Below the pieces are notes generated by a model, which was not told the DNA's origin, made no database searches, and saw only the letters and a list, made by a program, of their open reading frames with translations. The position numbers and the translations under genes were made by a program. Shown piece after piece: positions 34,498-43,972 of a DNA stretch of 64,000 nt (position 1 is its first letter; every line of letters starts with the position of its first letter). The stretch is from the NCBI RefSeq assembly GCF_025766255.1, contig NW_026516676.1, positions 248,001 through 312,000 on the forward strand. Reading direction: 5' to 3'. The DNA is from Zychaea mexicana. Taxonomy: Eukaryota; Mucoromycota; Mucoromycetes; Mucorales; Lichtheimiaceae.

Positions 34498-37412
34498 CTA
34501 GGTATTGAAGAAAAGATCTGGGTTTTCAGCAATCCAATGCAAGGTTCTTTTTTGTCTGCTTCTTTTCGCTTCTAGGATTGTGACAGCTGCCTCGTTGGTC
34601 AGTCTGTGTTGAGTGGCATAATCTCTGATGTTATCGATGATTATACGTCTTCGGTTATAAAATCGGCGTTCTGACTCTGCTCGCCGCCACGCAACGCCGT
34701 GCTCGCGCTCCAATTCATCAACTGCAGGTGCACCAGCCAAGCCATGGTACCATTCGCGCCAAAGCATATCAAGCGTTACAGTATGGCGTGACATTTTGTA
34801 CTCTGGTGCAGGCGGTGGATGAACTGATGATGTTGATGGTGATGCAGATGCGTGCGTCGCGAGTGCGATCCTTTGCACAGGTGGTGGTGGCGGGAAAAAG
34901 GGAAGAGAGATGGTTGCTGTATCCTGCAGCGGTTGTTGTTGTTGTTGAAGTTGTTGCTCTGCTGGCTGCTGCTGCTGCTCTGGTTGCTGCTCTAGTTGCT
35001 GCTGTTGAGGCTGTTGCTGTGATGGCTGCTGCTGCGGTTGCCAATGTTGTGGTTGCCGTTGTTGTTGCTGAGATGCGTTGCCAAGGTTTAGCGTCAAAGT
35101 CAAAGGCACCTGTCCAGACGTGTAGCTTGTTAGCTGCTGCGCAAATGTAGCAAGGCTGTTGATATGCGGAACAAGCGCTTGCAAAGGTGTGATGGCAGAC
35201 AGCAGTGACTGGAGGACTTGCATGTGAGCCTCATGTTGCGCTTGTTGGTGTCGAGCTTGTGCCTCAAAACGCGATGCGAACTGATGGTTGAGATCAGAGA
35301 GTTGATGTGCGATCTCGGGAACTGTCCTTCTTAGTCGCATCTGCTCCGGCTCTTCTGTCTCTTGTACAGCCGCCTCAACAGAACTAACAAATATGCGTTA
35401 AAAGAATAAGAATACACTTTATATGATTCTCAATATAGTTACCTTTCGAACTGTTGATACAACTCGCTTTGGAACAAAGGATGGTTCCAAAGATAATACT
35501 GAGGATACGTTCTCTTCAGAAGAACGGAATCCTGCAGGAAGACAGTACGCAGCTCATCCAATAGCTTCAAAAACATGTCGGCGGCACAAGAGACTTCTTC
35601 AACTCTGCCTTCATCTAGCCTTTGACGCCAGTAATTGACAAACTTGAAGAACTGCTTGCACAATTCTTCGGGTTCAACGTTGGCCTAAAGAAGATAATAA
35701 AAGCCACGTTCTTTTTGGAAACCTACTAGAGTTCGAAGGAGTTCGTGGGGGAGGTTGGTGAGGTAGGCGGTCGTCAAAGAGCTGGTGTTCCAACGTCCTG
35801 CACGACGAATTGCGCCCTCGCTCGAGCCACCAATCTCTGCCATCCGAGCAGCGGCGCCATGCATAGTATGTGTCTTGGCTTTCGAATGAAGCGAGGCTCC
35901 CTCGAAAGCCTTGGTGATTGCTTTGAGGTGCTGGCTGTATGACATCTCCTTTTCAAGAGCTGTCGGCGACGCCTTGATCACTTTGTGTAGGAACCAGTCC
36001 ACGTTCTTGTTGACACCCGGAAATTGCTCCCCGGTTATCTCGTAGCGACTGAACAGATAGCAAGCGAGCATCATTTGCGGACAGATGTTGACGTTTTTGT
36101 TGCGCATACAGCCAGCAACCTCCACACGCCCAAACTTGTTAGTCTTGCCTTGCTTTAAAACCATTACGAGGGCATGGCAAGGACTTGAACCTTCATCCTG
36201 TAGATGTAATGTTTGCAAATCTGCAAACTCCATCTTTCGAATGCTCTCGCCACGAAGCAAACCGTAGTGCTGCAAAAGGAACGCGGTGCCGTTGCGGAGG
36301 CCGTTTTCAGTTCCCTTTGCCCAGAACTGCTCGACGATCTTTTCCATCTCTGTATGAGTTGTGTATCCGTCTGCTGCAGTGAAGGCACCCTTTAAATGAA
36401 AAGCAGATCTGTTGAGTTACTGTGCTATTAAACATCAATGGCTTCTTTAACTTACTCTATCATCGAAATTGGCGCGAGCAATCTTCTGATCCTCTCTGCG
36501 CAACCAGTCGAGTAACGCTTTAACACGTTTTCCGCGAGGGCTCGGGCGGAAAGTGTTGTCGACTAAGCATTGTTCGGCCCATAGGTCGACAATTGCAGCA
36601 GCATATGCTTCGACAGTTGTGTATCGCACCCTCTTTCCAGAGACGCCTGCAGCAAGTTGAGCATACGCTGCGAATTCTGGATTAATGAGCGGCTCGATAG
36701 TGGAGGAGGAGGAGGAAGCGGCAGCGGTAGTGCTATTGGTGGTTATGGTCGTGGTAGTACCAGTTGTGTTGATGATGGTGCCGATGGTAGAAGCGACCGT
36801 TGATGCTTCTCTGGCCTCGTCCATAGTGTCCATCATGTCCATCACTTCGTAAGCTATATCGACATTGGGCAGTGTGTTGAGCTCTGTAATGCCGTCAGAC
36901 AAGCTATTCGCGGCAGCAAGTATAGGTGAAGGTTTCACTTCAGGCTCATGAACGTCCTCAGATGCAGCTCTTTTCTTTCCTCGCTTTCGGTGAGCTCGGA
37001 AAGCAACCTTATAGAAAGTTATGATCATTAAAGATTGTGTTCATTTATCTCTACGTATTTATCGCGAACAAAGAGAACCAACCTCTTCTTTCAAAAAAAG
37101 GTGAAGTTTTCCATCGTCAGGGATGGGACTCACACCCATCTTGATACACCATTCTTTGAACTCTTTTTGACGGTTCGAGTACTGATTAATGATGTTTGCA
37201 GGGCGGCTTTCACGAGCCAGCCTAAACGTCTCGAGGGCAGCGCGATCTCTGGCCTCTTTGTAAGCCATACCTCCATCGTTTTCGACAGTCACTGCAGCAG
37301 GTTCAGCATCGTTCTGCAGAGACAACTCGGTCAGAGCGAAATCTATGTTTCTGTTTCGACTTTGGGCAGGAGTACCATTAAGCTGTCTTCGTCCGCTTCC
37401 AGAACCACCCAT
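34498..37412 (-). CDS. Crypton-type tyrosine recombinase with GCR1_C-like DNA-binding domain
   Basis: The model is complement(34498..35383, 35443..35684, 35727..36389, 36456..37007, 37083..37412), 890 residues, five exons with consistent phases and no internal stop. Residues about 300-515 form a tyrosine-recombinase core: LLRGESIRKMEF (first Arg about 340), a Lys in QGKTNKFG, KTHTMHGAAARMAE, IRRAGRWN (Trp about 494) and TTAYLTNLP (nucleophile Tyr about 503). A Gln-rich linker (about 690-750) leads to a C-terminal GCR1_C-like domain (WREWYHGLAGAPAVDELE ... FYNRRRIIIDNI). This pairing is diagnostic of Crypton DNA transposons. The HxxR box reads HTMH, so the second catalytic Arg appears replaced by His. 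A domesticated gene is the alternative. Confidence 0.85.
34498..37412 (-). mobile_element. Crypton-like element (boundaries not determined)
   Basis: Cryptons have no long terminal repeats, so the ends cannot be set by eye. The feature is limited to the recombinase gene. It abuts the AT-rich DDE/Rep element, whose left end lies about 375 bases upstream of the recombinase start. Confidence 0.6.
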
Positions 37413-37786
37413 AATTACGGAGATATGATATGAAGAGTCAAGTGTGTTTAGTCAAGGAAAGCCAGGTGTGTGATAAACGCGGGTAGATAATAAGAGAAAA
37501 GAGGTTAAATAAGATAATATGAAAATACAGTGAGAGTTGATTGTGAGATTTTTTTTAATGAATTCACAACCCTTTATATACTGTTGAAAGATGCGGTCAA
37601 GACTTCCGTTTGGATGAACTGATGATTGGATCGCGGACATGGCGAATTTCGGATGTTTTAAAGATGAAGAAGGATAGGAAGGTTGAGTTTGGCGGCCATG
37701 ATGAAGGGCGTCCTACTATTAGTTGTCTAACCAATTATAATCTACTAGCTGTAATATAGATAATAAAATTGCTATGACCGGTATAA

Positions 37787-37852
37787 CCATCAGTAGCCAG
37801 ATTAATTATTGATTTACAATAAAAATAATAAAAATTGAATTTTTTTATTTAT
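37787..37852 (+). repeat. Left terminal inverted repeat of DDE/Rep element
   Basis: The outer part begins CATCAGTAGCCAGATTAATT and pairs with the complement of the right end (CATCAGGATAGCCAAATTAA). The inner part AAAAATTGAATTTTTTT is also matched in inverted orientation near 41593-41612. Pairing is imperfect, with a longer spacer on the right. Confidence 0.6.
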
Positions 37853-37914
37853 ATTGGTAGCCTCCCACGAGAAAAAAAAGAGCGATTGTTTAAAGTACAT
37901 AACAACAAATAAAA

Positions 37915-39403
37915 ATGAACACAACACAACACACTGAACAACTCGATATTGAAATTAAAAATTTAATTGATAATAAATGGACTTTTCTTGATAAATCTTA
38001 GCCTGAAATGCAACATAGATTTAATCATAGAACAGCTATTAAAGATATGAAGAATAATACAATAAATGATATAAAGGATGTATTACTTAATAGATTTGGA
38101 TTTATACCTGTATTTTATTTTCTTATAGTTTTATATGGAGATATTGAATATCCAGGGCCATACTGCGAGATTGAAAAAGGACTTGCATTATTATATCATA
38201 TGGTATCAGGTGTATCAGGAAAGGATATGCATACTGTTATGCCATATGCAACATTTTATGATTTATATAAGCGGTTCTGGATTACTAACTATAATGAATT
38301 GAATAAAAAGGTAAAACAAGATCTAGATAGTATGTTCTCATCACCACGTATTCGCATTCTATCAGCAATAATAAACAATCCAGATGGTTTTAAGAATGTT
38401 ACACTATTTATTGATGGACATGATAGTAAAATAAAGTATTATAAACCAAATGAGTCACATTCACAGTTATATTCATATAAATTAAAAGGGCCAGCTGTAC
38501 GTACACAAGTTATACAGGATATGAATGAAATAATTACACATGTTTCAGTATCTGAAAAATGTGCTACCGGAAATGATGGTACTATGTTTATTAATATGAA
38601 ACTATATAAAAAAATAAGTGAGGCAGATTGTTTAGGAATGGATGGTGGATATAACTTATTTATACAAAAGTTTAAAGATAATGCGACAGATGCTAGATAT
38701 AGTTTTTATGATCGTAATTTTTTACATCCCATAAGAAAAGAACCAGGACAAAAGTTAACAATCAATGAGACATACTTTAATAACAAGTTTGGATCATTTC
38801 GTTCAGCAATAGAAGCACAGTTTTCTATGTTAGGCTCTAAATTTGAACGATTTAATAATAATCGTGCAGCATTGCAAATATCTGATATAAGATATTATAA
38901 TATTCAGTTTCGTGTTGCTTGTATTCTTACTATATAATATATGGCGATTTGTAAATAAGTATAATATAGAGGTAAAACCACATCATAAATTATGGTATGG
39001 AAAAGATTTTGAATTCCCAAGTAAGAAAAACAAACTTGACTTAGTATTTTCAAATGAGCAAAAAGTAAATACTGAATATAACGAAATGGTTGATATGCAG
39101 CAGAAATTTCTACAGCTTAACATTAATCAATCAATAGATATGGCTATAGATAGTGAGGACGAAACTGAAAATAATACATCTAAGCGCAAGAGAAAAAATC
39201 AAAGAGAACAGAGAAATATAGAACATAGTAATTCATATGAAATTGAGAAGATTGTAGGACATGTGTATACTGATAATAAGTACATATTTGAGGTTAAGTG
39301 GGTTGGATATAGTGTAAAGGATAATAGTTGGCTAACAGTTGATAAGTTTAATTCCTGGGAAATGCTACATGAATATATGGCCATACATGGTATTCAGCTC
39401 TAA
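37915..39403 (+). pseudogene. Harbinger/IS5-like DDE transposase with C-terminal chromodomain (broken)
   Basis: An ATG at 37915 opens a frame interrupted by an in-frame TAG at 37999-38001. The frame then runs to 38937, where a one-base frameshift near 38925-38935 moves the coding text to a second frame ending at 39403. Counting from the Met at 38008, the DDE core shows LFIDGHDS (Asp about 136), then YSYKLKGPAVRTQVI, a CLGMDGGY block (Asp about 212) and FRSAIEAQFSMLGSKFERF (Glu about 269), the layout of DDE_Tnp_4 transposases. After a basic stretch (SKRKRKNQRE) a chromodomain follows: YEIEKIVGH, then FEVKWVGYS and NSWLTVDKF. Chromodomains can direct integration to modified chromatin. One nonsense codon plus one frameshift make this copy inactive unless recoded. 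Confidence 0.8.
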
Positions 39404-41445
39404 ATTAATTTCTTACTTATTTGCTTATTAAAAAATCTCATATTGAAACTGACTGCATCAACCTTTCGTTTACTTGCCCATTTATATTTATGTTTTATGC
39501 ATTCATTAGTTATACTTGTACTCATATTAGTACCTGTTGATTTATTTTTGACGTCAGTTTCTTTTGTTATATCTATATCATCTATTATAGCCTGTTTTAT
39601 ATCCTTATGCTTTTTAAAATATTCTTTTGGCTGTATTTCTTCTACTATTTGCTTGTTTCTCCGTTTATTTTTAATGTGTCTTTTTTTCTTTTTACGTTTT
39701 GGTATATTATTTGGTATGTTGCAGTCACTGCTTTTCTCTGATTCAGATGTACTTACATCTATGTATTTATGTTTCTCTATATCTTCTGGTAGGTTTTCCC
39801 AATCAGTAGTATCATTTACAACATCATCACATTTTATATCATCAAATACATCTTCCCAATGCCTACAATCTACTGATGATGGTACCTTTACAGTTGACCA
39901 TCCTCTATTATTTTGTTGAGGCGGTTTATGCTGTTTATTGTTCTGTGTATTATTACTATTATGTTTTTCTTCTTGTTCCTTCATATATTCTTCTGTGTCA
40001 GCTAATTCTTGTAGTTCCTCTACTGTTTTATCCATCGGTGTATATTTTTCAATATCATCCTGACCACTATTATGCGCATAACGGATAAATGTATGCTGAT
40101 CTTGGTATTCGTTTTCGAATTCACCACCTTTGTATAAGTCCTCATACATATCCATGTTTTCATAATACATAAATTTATTTTCATAATCCTTCACCTTCAT
40201 TGTGTATGGATTCCATATTATATGACCTTTACGGTTCTTATCAACATAGATAATATATAAACGATTGAGCGTTGGCTCTAACTCATATACTGATTTGTTT
40301 TTGTATAACATGTGCAGCATATAGTTACTATTCAGTATTATTGGCATATTTTTCTTTTTAGTTATTGAATTTGTGAATTTGCCATTAAGTTTTAACTGCG
40401 TTCCTTCTAACATTTGGTTTAAAAATGTTAATTTGAAATCAGAACCTGTTTCTTCATTATACATAAAATCATAATCATCATCCTTATAATCTGACCAATC
40501 ATTTTCTTTATTCATTAGATATGCTCGATGACCACCTTGTTCTAATACATCAATGTTATATGTCTTACCTACATTTGATGAACCTACAATCCAGTATTGT
40601 GGTATCTTATTTTTACCACCAAACATTGTTTCAATACCAAACATAGACCACATATGTAATTTATTTCCAGGGTTATTTTCCATATCGGCATCATGAAAGT
40701 AAGAATTTAAATTTGATTCTACAGTATCATATTTCCATAGCAATTCTGGATATATTTCGGTAGCCTTCTGCATATTAAGCTGCTTAGTAATTAATTGATA
40801 TCTAAGTAACTGTTGGTGCATTTTTCTGGTTTTAATTTCATAATTTGGATTATTATAATAAATATAATCTTTTCCTTTCATACAATAGCTAATAGACTTT
40901 AGTGGATTACCACCTGGTTTAATATTTGGAGTAACACCATCAATAGTAAAGAATTTTCGTGCTGTTTTTGTGTCGAACCGCTCATCCATTTGTATCCATA
41001 TATATACATGTTTCTCGTTGGTTTCTGGTGCAATTTCATCACATGCAATTGCCTTTTCAATTCGATAACCAATACGTTCATGTTTTATAAACCATCCCAT
41101 GATTTGATCTTTTGTTAAATGGAAGTCCTTACAAATATATGTGAACAGCCCTTTAGTGTTTTGGAATCAGAATTCTTTGCCGCCCTGTGAGGAATATGCA
41201 CCAGAGGTGTTACCCTCTAACATTATTGCATCGGAAAATTGAGGAGTTGAGGATTTGAGGAATCTCACATATTCTCGAATTCTTCCAATTATTTTATTGC
41301 ATGCATTATCTTTAGTTTTTTTATCTACTTTAGTCTGTGTAAGGTCTTTTTCGAGTTCTGACCTCAGTTGTGTGACAAGAGGTTCATACTCAATATGCTG
41401 ATGGTTTGTAGCAAGGTGTTTTGCTCTTTCAATTAAGAGTGTCAA
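39400..41445 (-). pseudogene. CRESS-type Rep: HUH endonuclease plus superfamily 3 helicase (one internal stop)
   Basis: A single frame runs from 41445 to 39400 with one TGA at 41167-41169. The part after the stop is open for 566 codons from the Met at 41098-41100. Just after the stop lies a motif I-like GLFTY. Counting from the 41100 Met: motif II is HVYIWI (31-36, one expected His is Tyr), motif III YCMK (72-75), Walker A GSSNVGKT (173-180), a Walker B-like acidic block (about 207-217) and a motif C/sensor PIILNSNY (253-260). The C-terminal 250 residues are Lys/Asp/Glu-rich with basic runs (KRKKKKRH) and no known domain. Rep proteins nick and join DNA in rolling-circle replication. The last four bases overlap the convergent transposase gene. 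It is an old or captured copy; no capsid gene is present. Confidence 0.8.
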
Positions 41446-41584
41446 TGTAATTCCTAAATAGGAACAAATTCAGCCATAATGGCTAAGAATGCGAGAAGGT
41501 TGAGTTGGTTCATGTTGATTGTTGAAGTAATAAAAATAAAAAATATAACAAATATATTTTGCTTTATATTCTGTGGTATTATTT

Positions 41585-41694
41585 TTATATTAAAAAAAAT
41601 TCAATTTTTATTTTTTTTTAAAAATTTAAATGTATGCATGCCAAGACATTCCTGCATGAATTATTTCAATAAAAATTAATTTGGCTATCCTGAT
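41585..41694 (-). repeat. Right terminal inverted repeat of DDE/Rep element
   Basis: It ends TTAATTTGGCTATCCTGATG, the inverted partner of the left end, and includes the inner AAATTCAATTTTT motif. The same inner motif recurs near 43255-43272 and 43806-43822, the right part of the neighbouring decayed element. Confidence 0.6.
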
Positions 41695-41765
41695 GTATCT
41701 TAGCTAATAAGTCATCTAGGGTTACTAGATCGCATTAAGATCATCATAACCATAGCCGGTCCCCT

Positions 41766-42707
41766 ATGAATGATATGATTATTTATACTTCTAAAAGTGA
41801 CTTTTGTTCTGATAGCTCAGATGGTAGCATGTTTTTAAACATGAAATTATTTAAACATATGCATGAGAATGACATAATGGCAGTTGATGGTGGATATACT
41901 TTATTTATCACGCAATTTACAGAGCTTGCTAATGAAAAAGGATATAACTTTAGCCATGATAATTTTGTATACCCTATACGTAAAAATGTAAATGAGCCCT
42001 TAATGATTACTGAAGATCATTTTTAATAAAACATTTGGAAGTTTTAGGACAAAAGTTGAGAATCAATTTTCAGAAATTGGGAATAAATTCTGCCGATTCA
42101 ATAATAACAAGTCAGTTGTTAAAATAGATAACATAAAATACTATAATCTGCAATTTTGTGTAGCTTGTTTATTAGAAAATATTACAAAATTTGTAGAAAT
42201 GTTCAATATTCCTATTTTACCACACCATAAACTATGGCACAGTAATGATTTTGATTTTCTAGTAGAGCATAAACTAATTGATATAGTGGTCAGCAATAAT
42301 AAACAAAATAAAGATAAACTGGATAAAATGATCAGATTACAAATGACCTGCTTAATATGGCTATATCAAATGAAGAAATGATTGTTGATAATGAATCTGA
42401 TAATAATTCAAATCAGAGTAATAGTGATAATGATGATGTTCCAAGATTTAATGAGCGTAGTAAAAAAAGAAAGTGAAATAAAGGGAAACAACGAGCAATA
42501 GCATCATATGAAATAGAAGAGATTATTAGGCATAAAACTGAAAATGGTACATATTTGGTTGAAGTAAAATGGGCTGGATATAGTACTGATGATAACAGTT
42601 GGTTATTAATTGATAAATTTAATCAAAAGGATTTATTAAAGGAATATATCAATAAGCATAATCTTGGTATATTAAAAAATTGCATACTCTGGGTAATATA
42701 TCATTAA
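41766..42707 (+). pseudogene. Truncated DDE transposase/chromodomain copy
   Basis: The text parallels the intact-order copy at 38.0-39.4 kb but is clearly diverged: MAVDGGYTLFITQF aligns with the second Asp block, FGSFRTKVENQFSEIGNKF with the Glu block, LPHHKLWHSNDFDF with the linker, and SYEIEEIIRH, EVKWAGYSTDDNSWL with the chromodomain. Frameshift near 42027, stop near 42380 and stop near 42474 break it. The catalytic first Asp and everything upstream are absent. Confidence 0.75.
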
Positions 42708-42737
42708 TACCATATTATTTATAAATATTAATTGTAT

Positions 42738-43172
42738 TTAAGGAATGATTGAATTGAAACATAAATAAAATGGGTTTCCTGTAATATTTCTAATAGGTTT
42801 AGTTTTTTTCTTTTTCTTGTTTTCTTTTTTTTCAATTTTCTCATCTTCAGTGTTATTAGATTTATAAACAACAAGTTTTTTATTTTTAGGAATATGAAGC
42901 TTACTATGTTGACAGCAAAGGTAATCCTTTTTACCATCAGGTAAATTTGTTCTGATTTTTCTACCACAAAACTGACCATCACGTTTTCCTTTTTTAAATT
43001 TATAGATACAAAAATCATTATTCATGCTCAAGTATAAAAAGTAGTCTGTTGAAAACAATGACTTTATTTTATTTTGTAATTTCATTTTTAATTTTTCTAC
43101 AATATTTTTATTAATGTAAGAGTCCAATTCATTTTCTATAAATACATCTAATTCTTTGTTAAGATTATTACG
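42738..43172 (-). pseudogene. Cys/His-rich small protein, convergent partner of the decayed transposase
   Basis: The frame is open from about 43172 (first Met at 43127) to 42738. It shows a Cys-x-Tyr-Lys-Phe-Lys-Lys-Gly motif followed by QFCGRKI, then YLCCQHSK, a CCCH-like putative zinc-binding pattern, and a Lys-rich segment. Further coding-like but broken text continues upstream on the same strand (about 43320-43770, for example IDEQDIEGFFKNDDELYIV), so the original protein may have been longer. The function is not recognised. Its place, tail to tail with the transposase, mirrors that of Rep in the adjacent element. Confidence 0.45.
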
Positions 43173-43972
43173 TAATTAGATATAGTTGATTGGGAGGAAT
43201 TCATTTAATGCAACTATTTTGATTGAATCTTTGAAACAATTTCTTTTTTTAAATACAAAAATTCAATTTTTGTCAAAAAAGTAATTGAGTTTAAAATTTA
43301 TTTCTTGGTATAAATTAATAGTTTTCTGATAACATTTCTATTAAATGCTCTCAAAACCTATATTCATTACCATTTACAATATACAATTCATCATCATTTT
43401 TGAAAAATCCTTCAATATCTTGCTCATCAATTTCAATATATTCTTTTTCATTCAATATCTTTTCAATGATATTTATAAATAAAATCAGATCTACTATTTT
43501 AAATAAATTCTTATAATGATTAAATTTAATTATAGTAGCTTATATGCAATAAATATAGGATCATATATAATATTTCTAATTTTCAACTTGTAAACTTTAA
43601 TATGCTTCTTTACAATATAATGCTCACCATCATAAATTTTATCACTTTTATATACTAAATACAATTTTTTGATGAACATATTCTAATAATAAATATTTTG
43701 CTATAAATTCAGTAATATCTACAATATTTTCTTCAACTGGTATATAACATAATGTGAATTCATACCTGGTATTCCTTTCTTACCAATTGTTTCTATATAT
43801 ATACAAAATTCAATTTTTTGTACAATTTGGATTTTTACAGCCAATAGTATTATCTAATATCTAATTGGAGTTAGATGTCCCCCTGTCTCCCATTTTTTAA
43901 TGTGGCGGATGCTAAATAGAAATCAAAAAGGGTGTTCATTAACACAAGTACTTTGGTGATTTTTCATTTTGT

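Larger units (their letters stand above)
37787..41694. mobile_element. DDE transposase + Rep composite element
   Basis: This is an AT-rich unit of about 3.9 kb with imperfect terminal inverted repeats. It contains a plus-strand DDE transposase/chromodomain gene (37915-39403) and a minus-strand CRESS-type Rep gene (41445-39400) meeting tail to tail. Base composition drops sharply relative to the Crypton DNA on its left. No obvious target-site duplication was seen; the flanks read ATAAC on the left and TATCT on the right. Boundaries are set by the inverted repeats and are uncertain by tens of bases. Confidence 0.7.
41695..43830. mobile_element. Decayed relative of the DDE/chromodomain element
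   Basis: This AT-rich stretch is adjacent to the DDE/Rep element. It contains a truncated, mutated DDE transposase/chromodomain copy (plus) and a convergent Cys/His-rich coding relic (minus). The inner terminal motif (AAATTCAATTTTT) recurs near 43806-43822, suggesting the right end. The left end and the N-terminal half of the transposase are missing. Confidence 0.55.

Noticed and set aside
34071..34532. 153-codon Ser/Leu-rich frame on the minus strand
   Set aside because: It derives from the GA/CT microsatellite tracts downstream of the Crypton gene.
34728..35150. Long Ala/Val-rich frames antisense to or shifted from the Crypton Gln-rich linker
   Set aside because: They are produced by reading CAG/CTG repeats in other frames.
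39400..41445. Complete integrated CRESS virus
   Set aside because: Only a Rep-type gene is present. No capsid gene or origin-like nonanucleotide hairpin was found, and the flanking gene is a transposase, so a captured gene in a transposon is the better reading.
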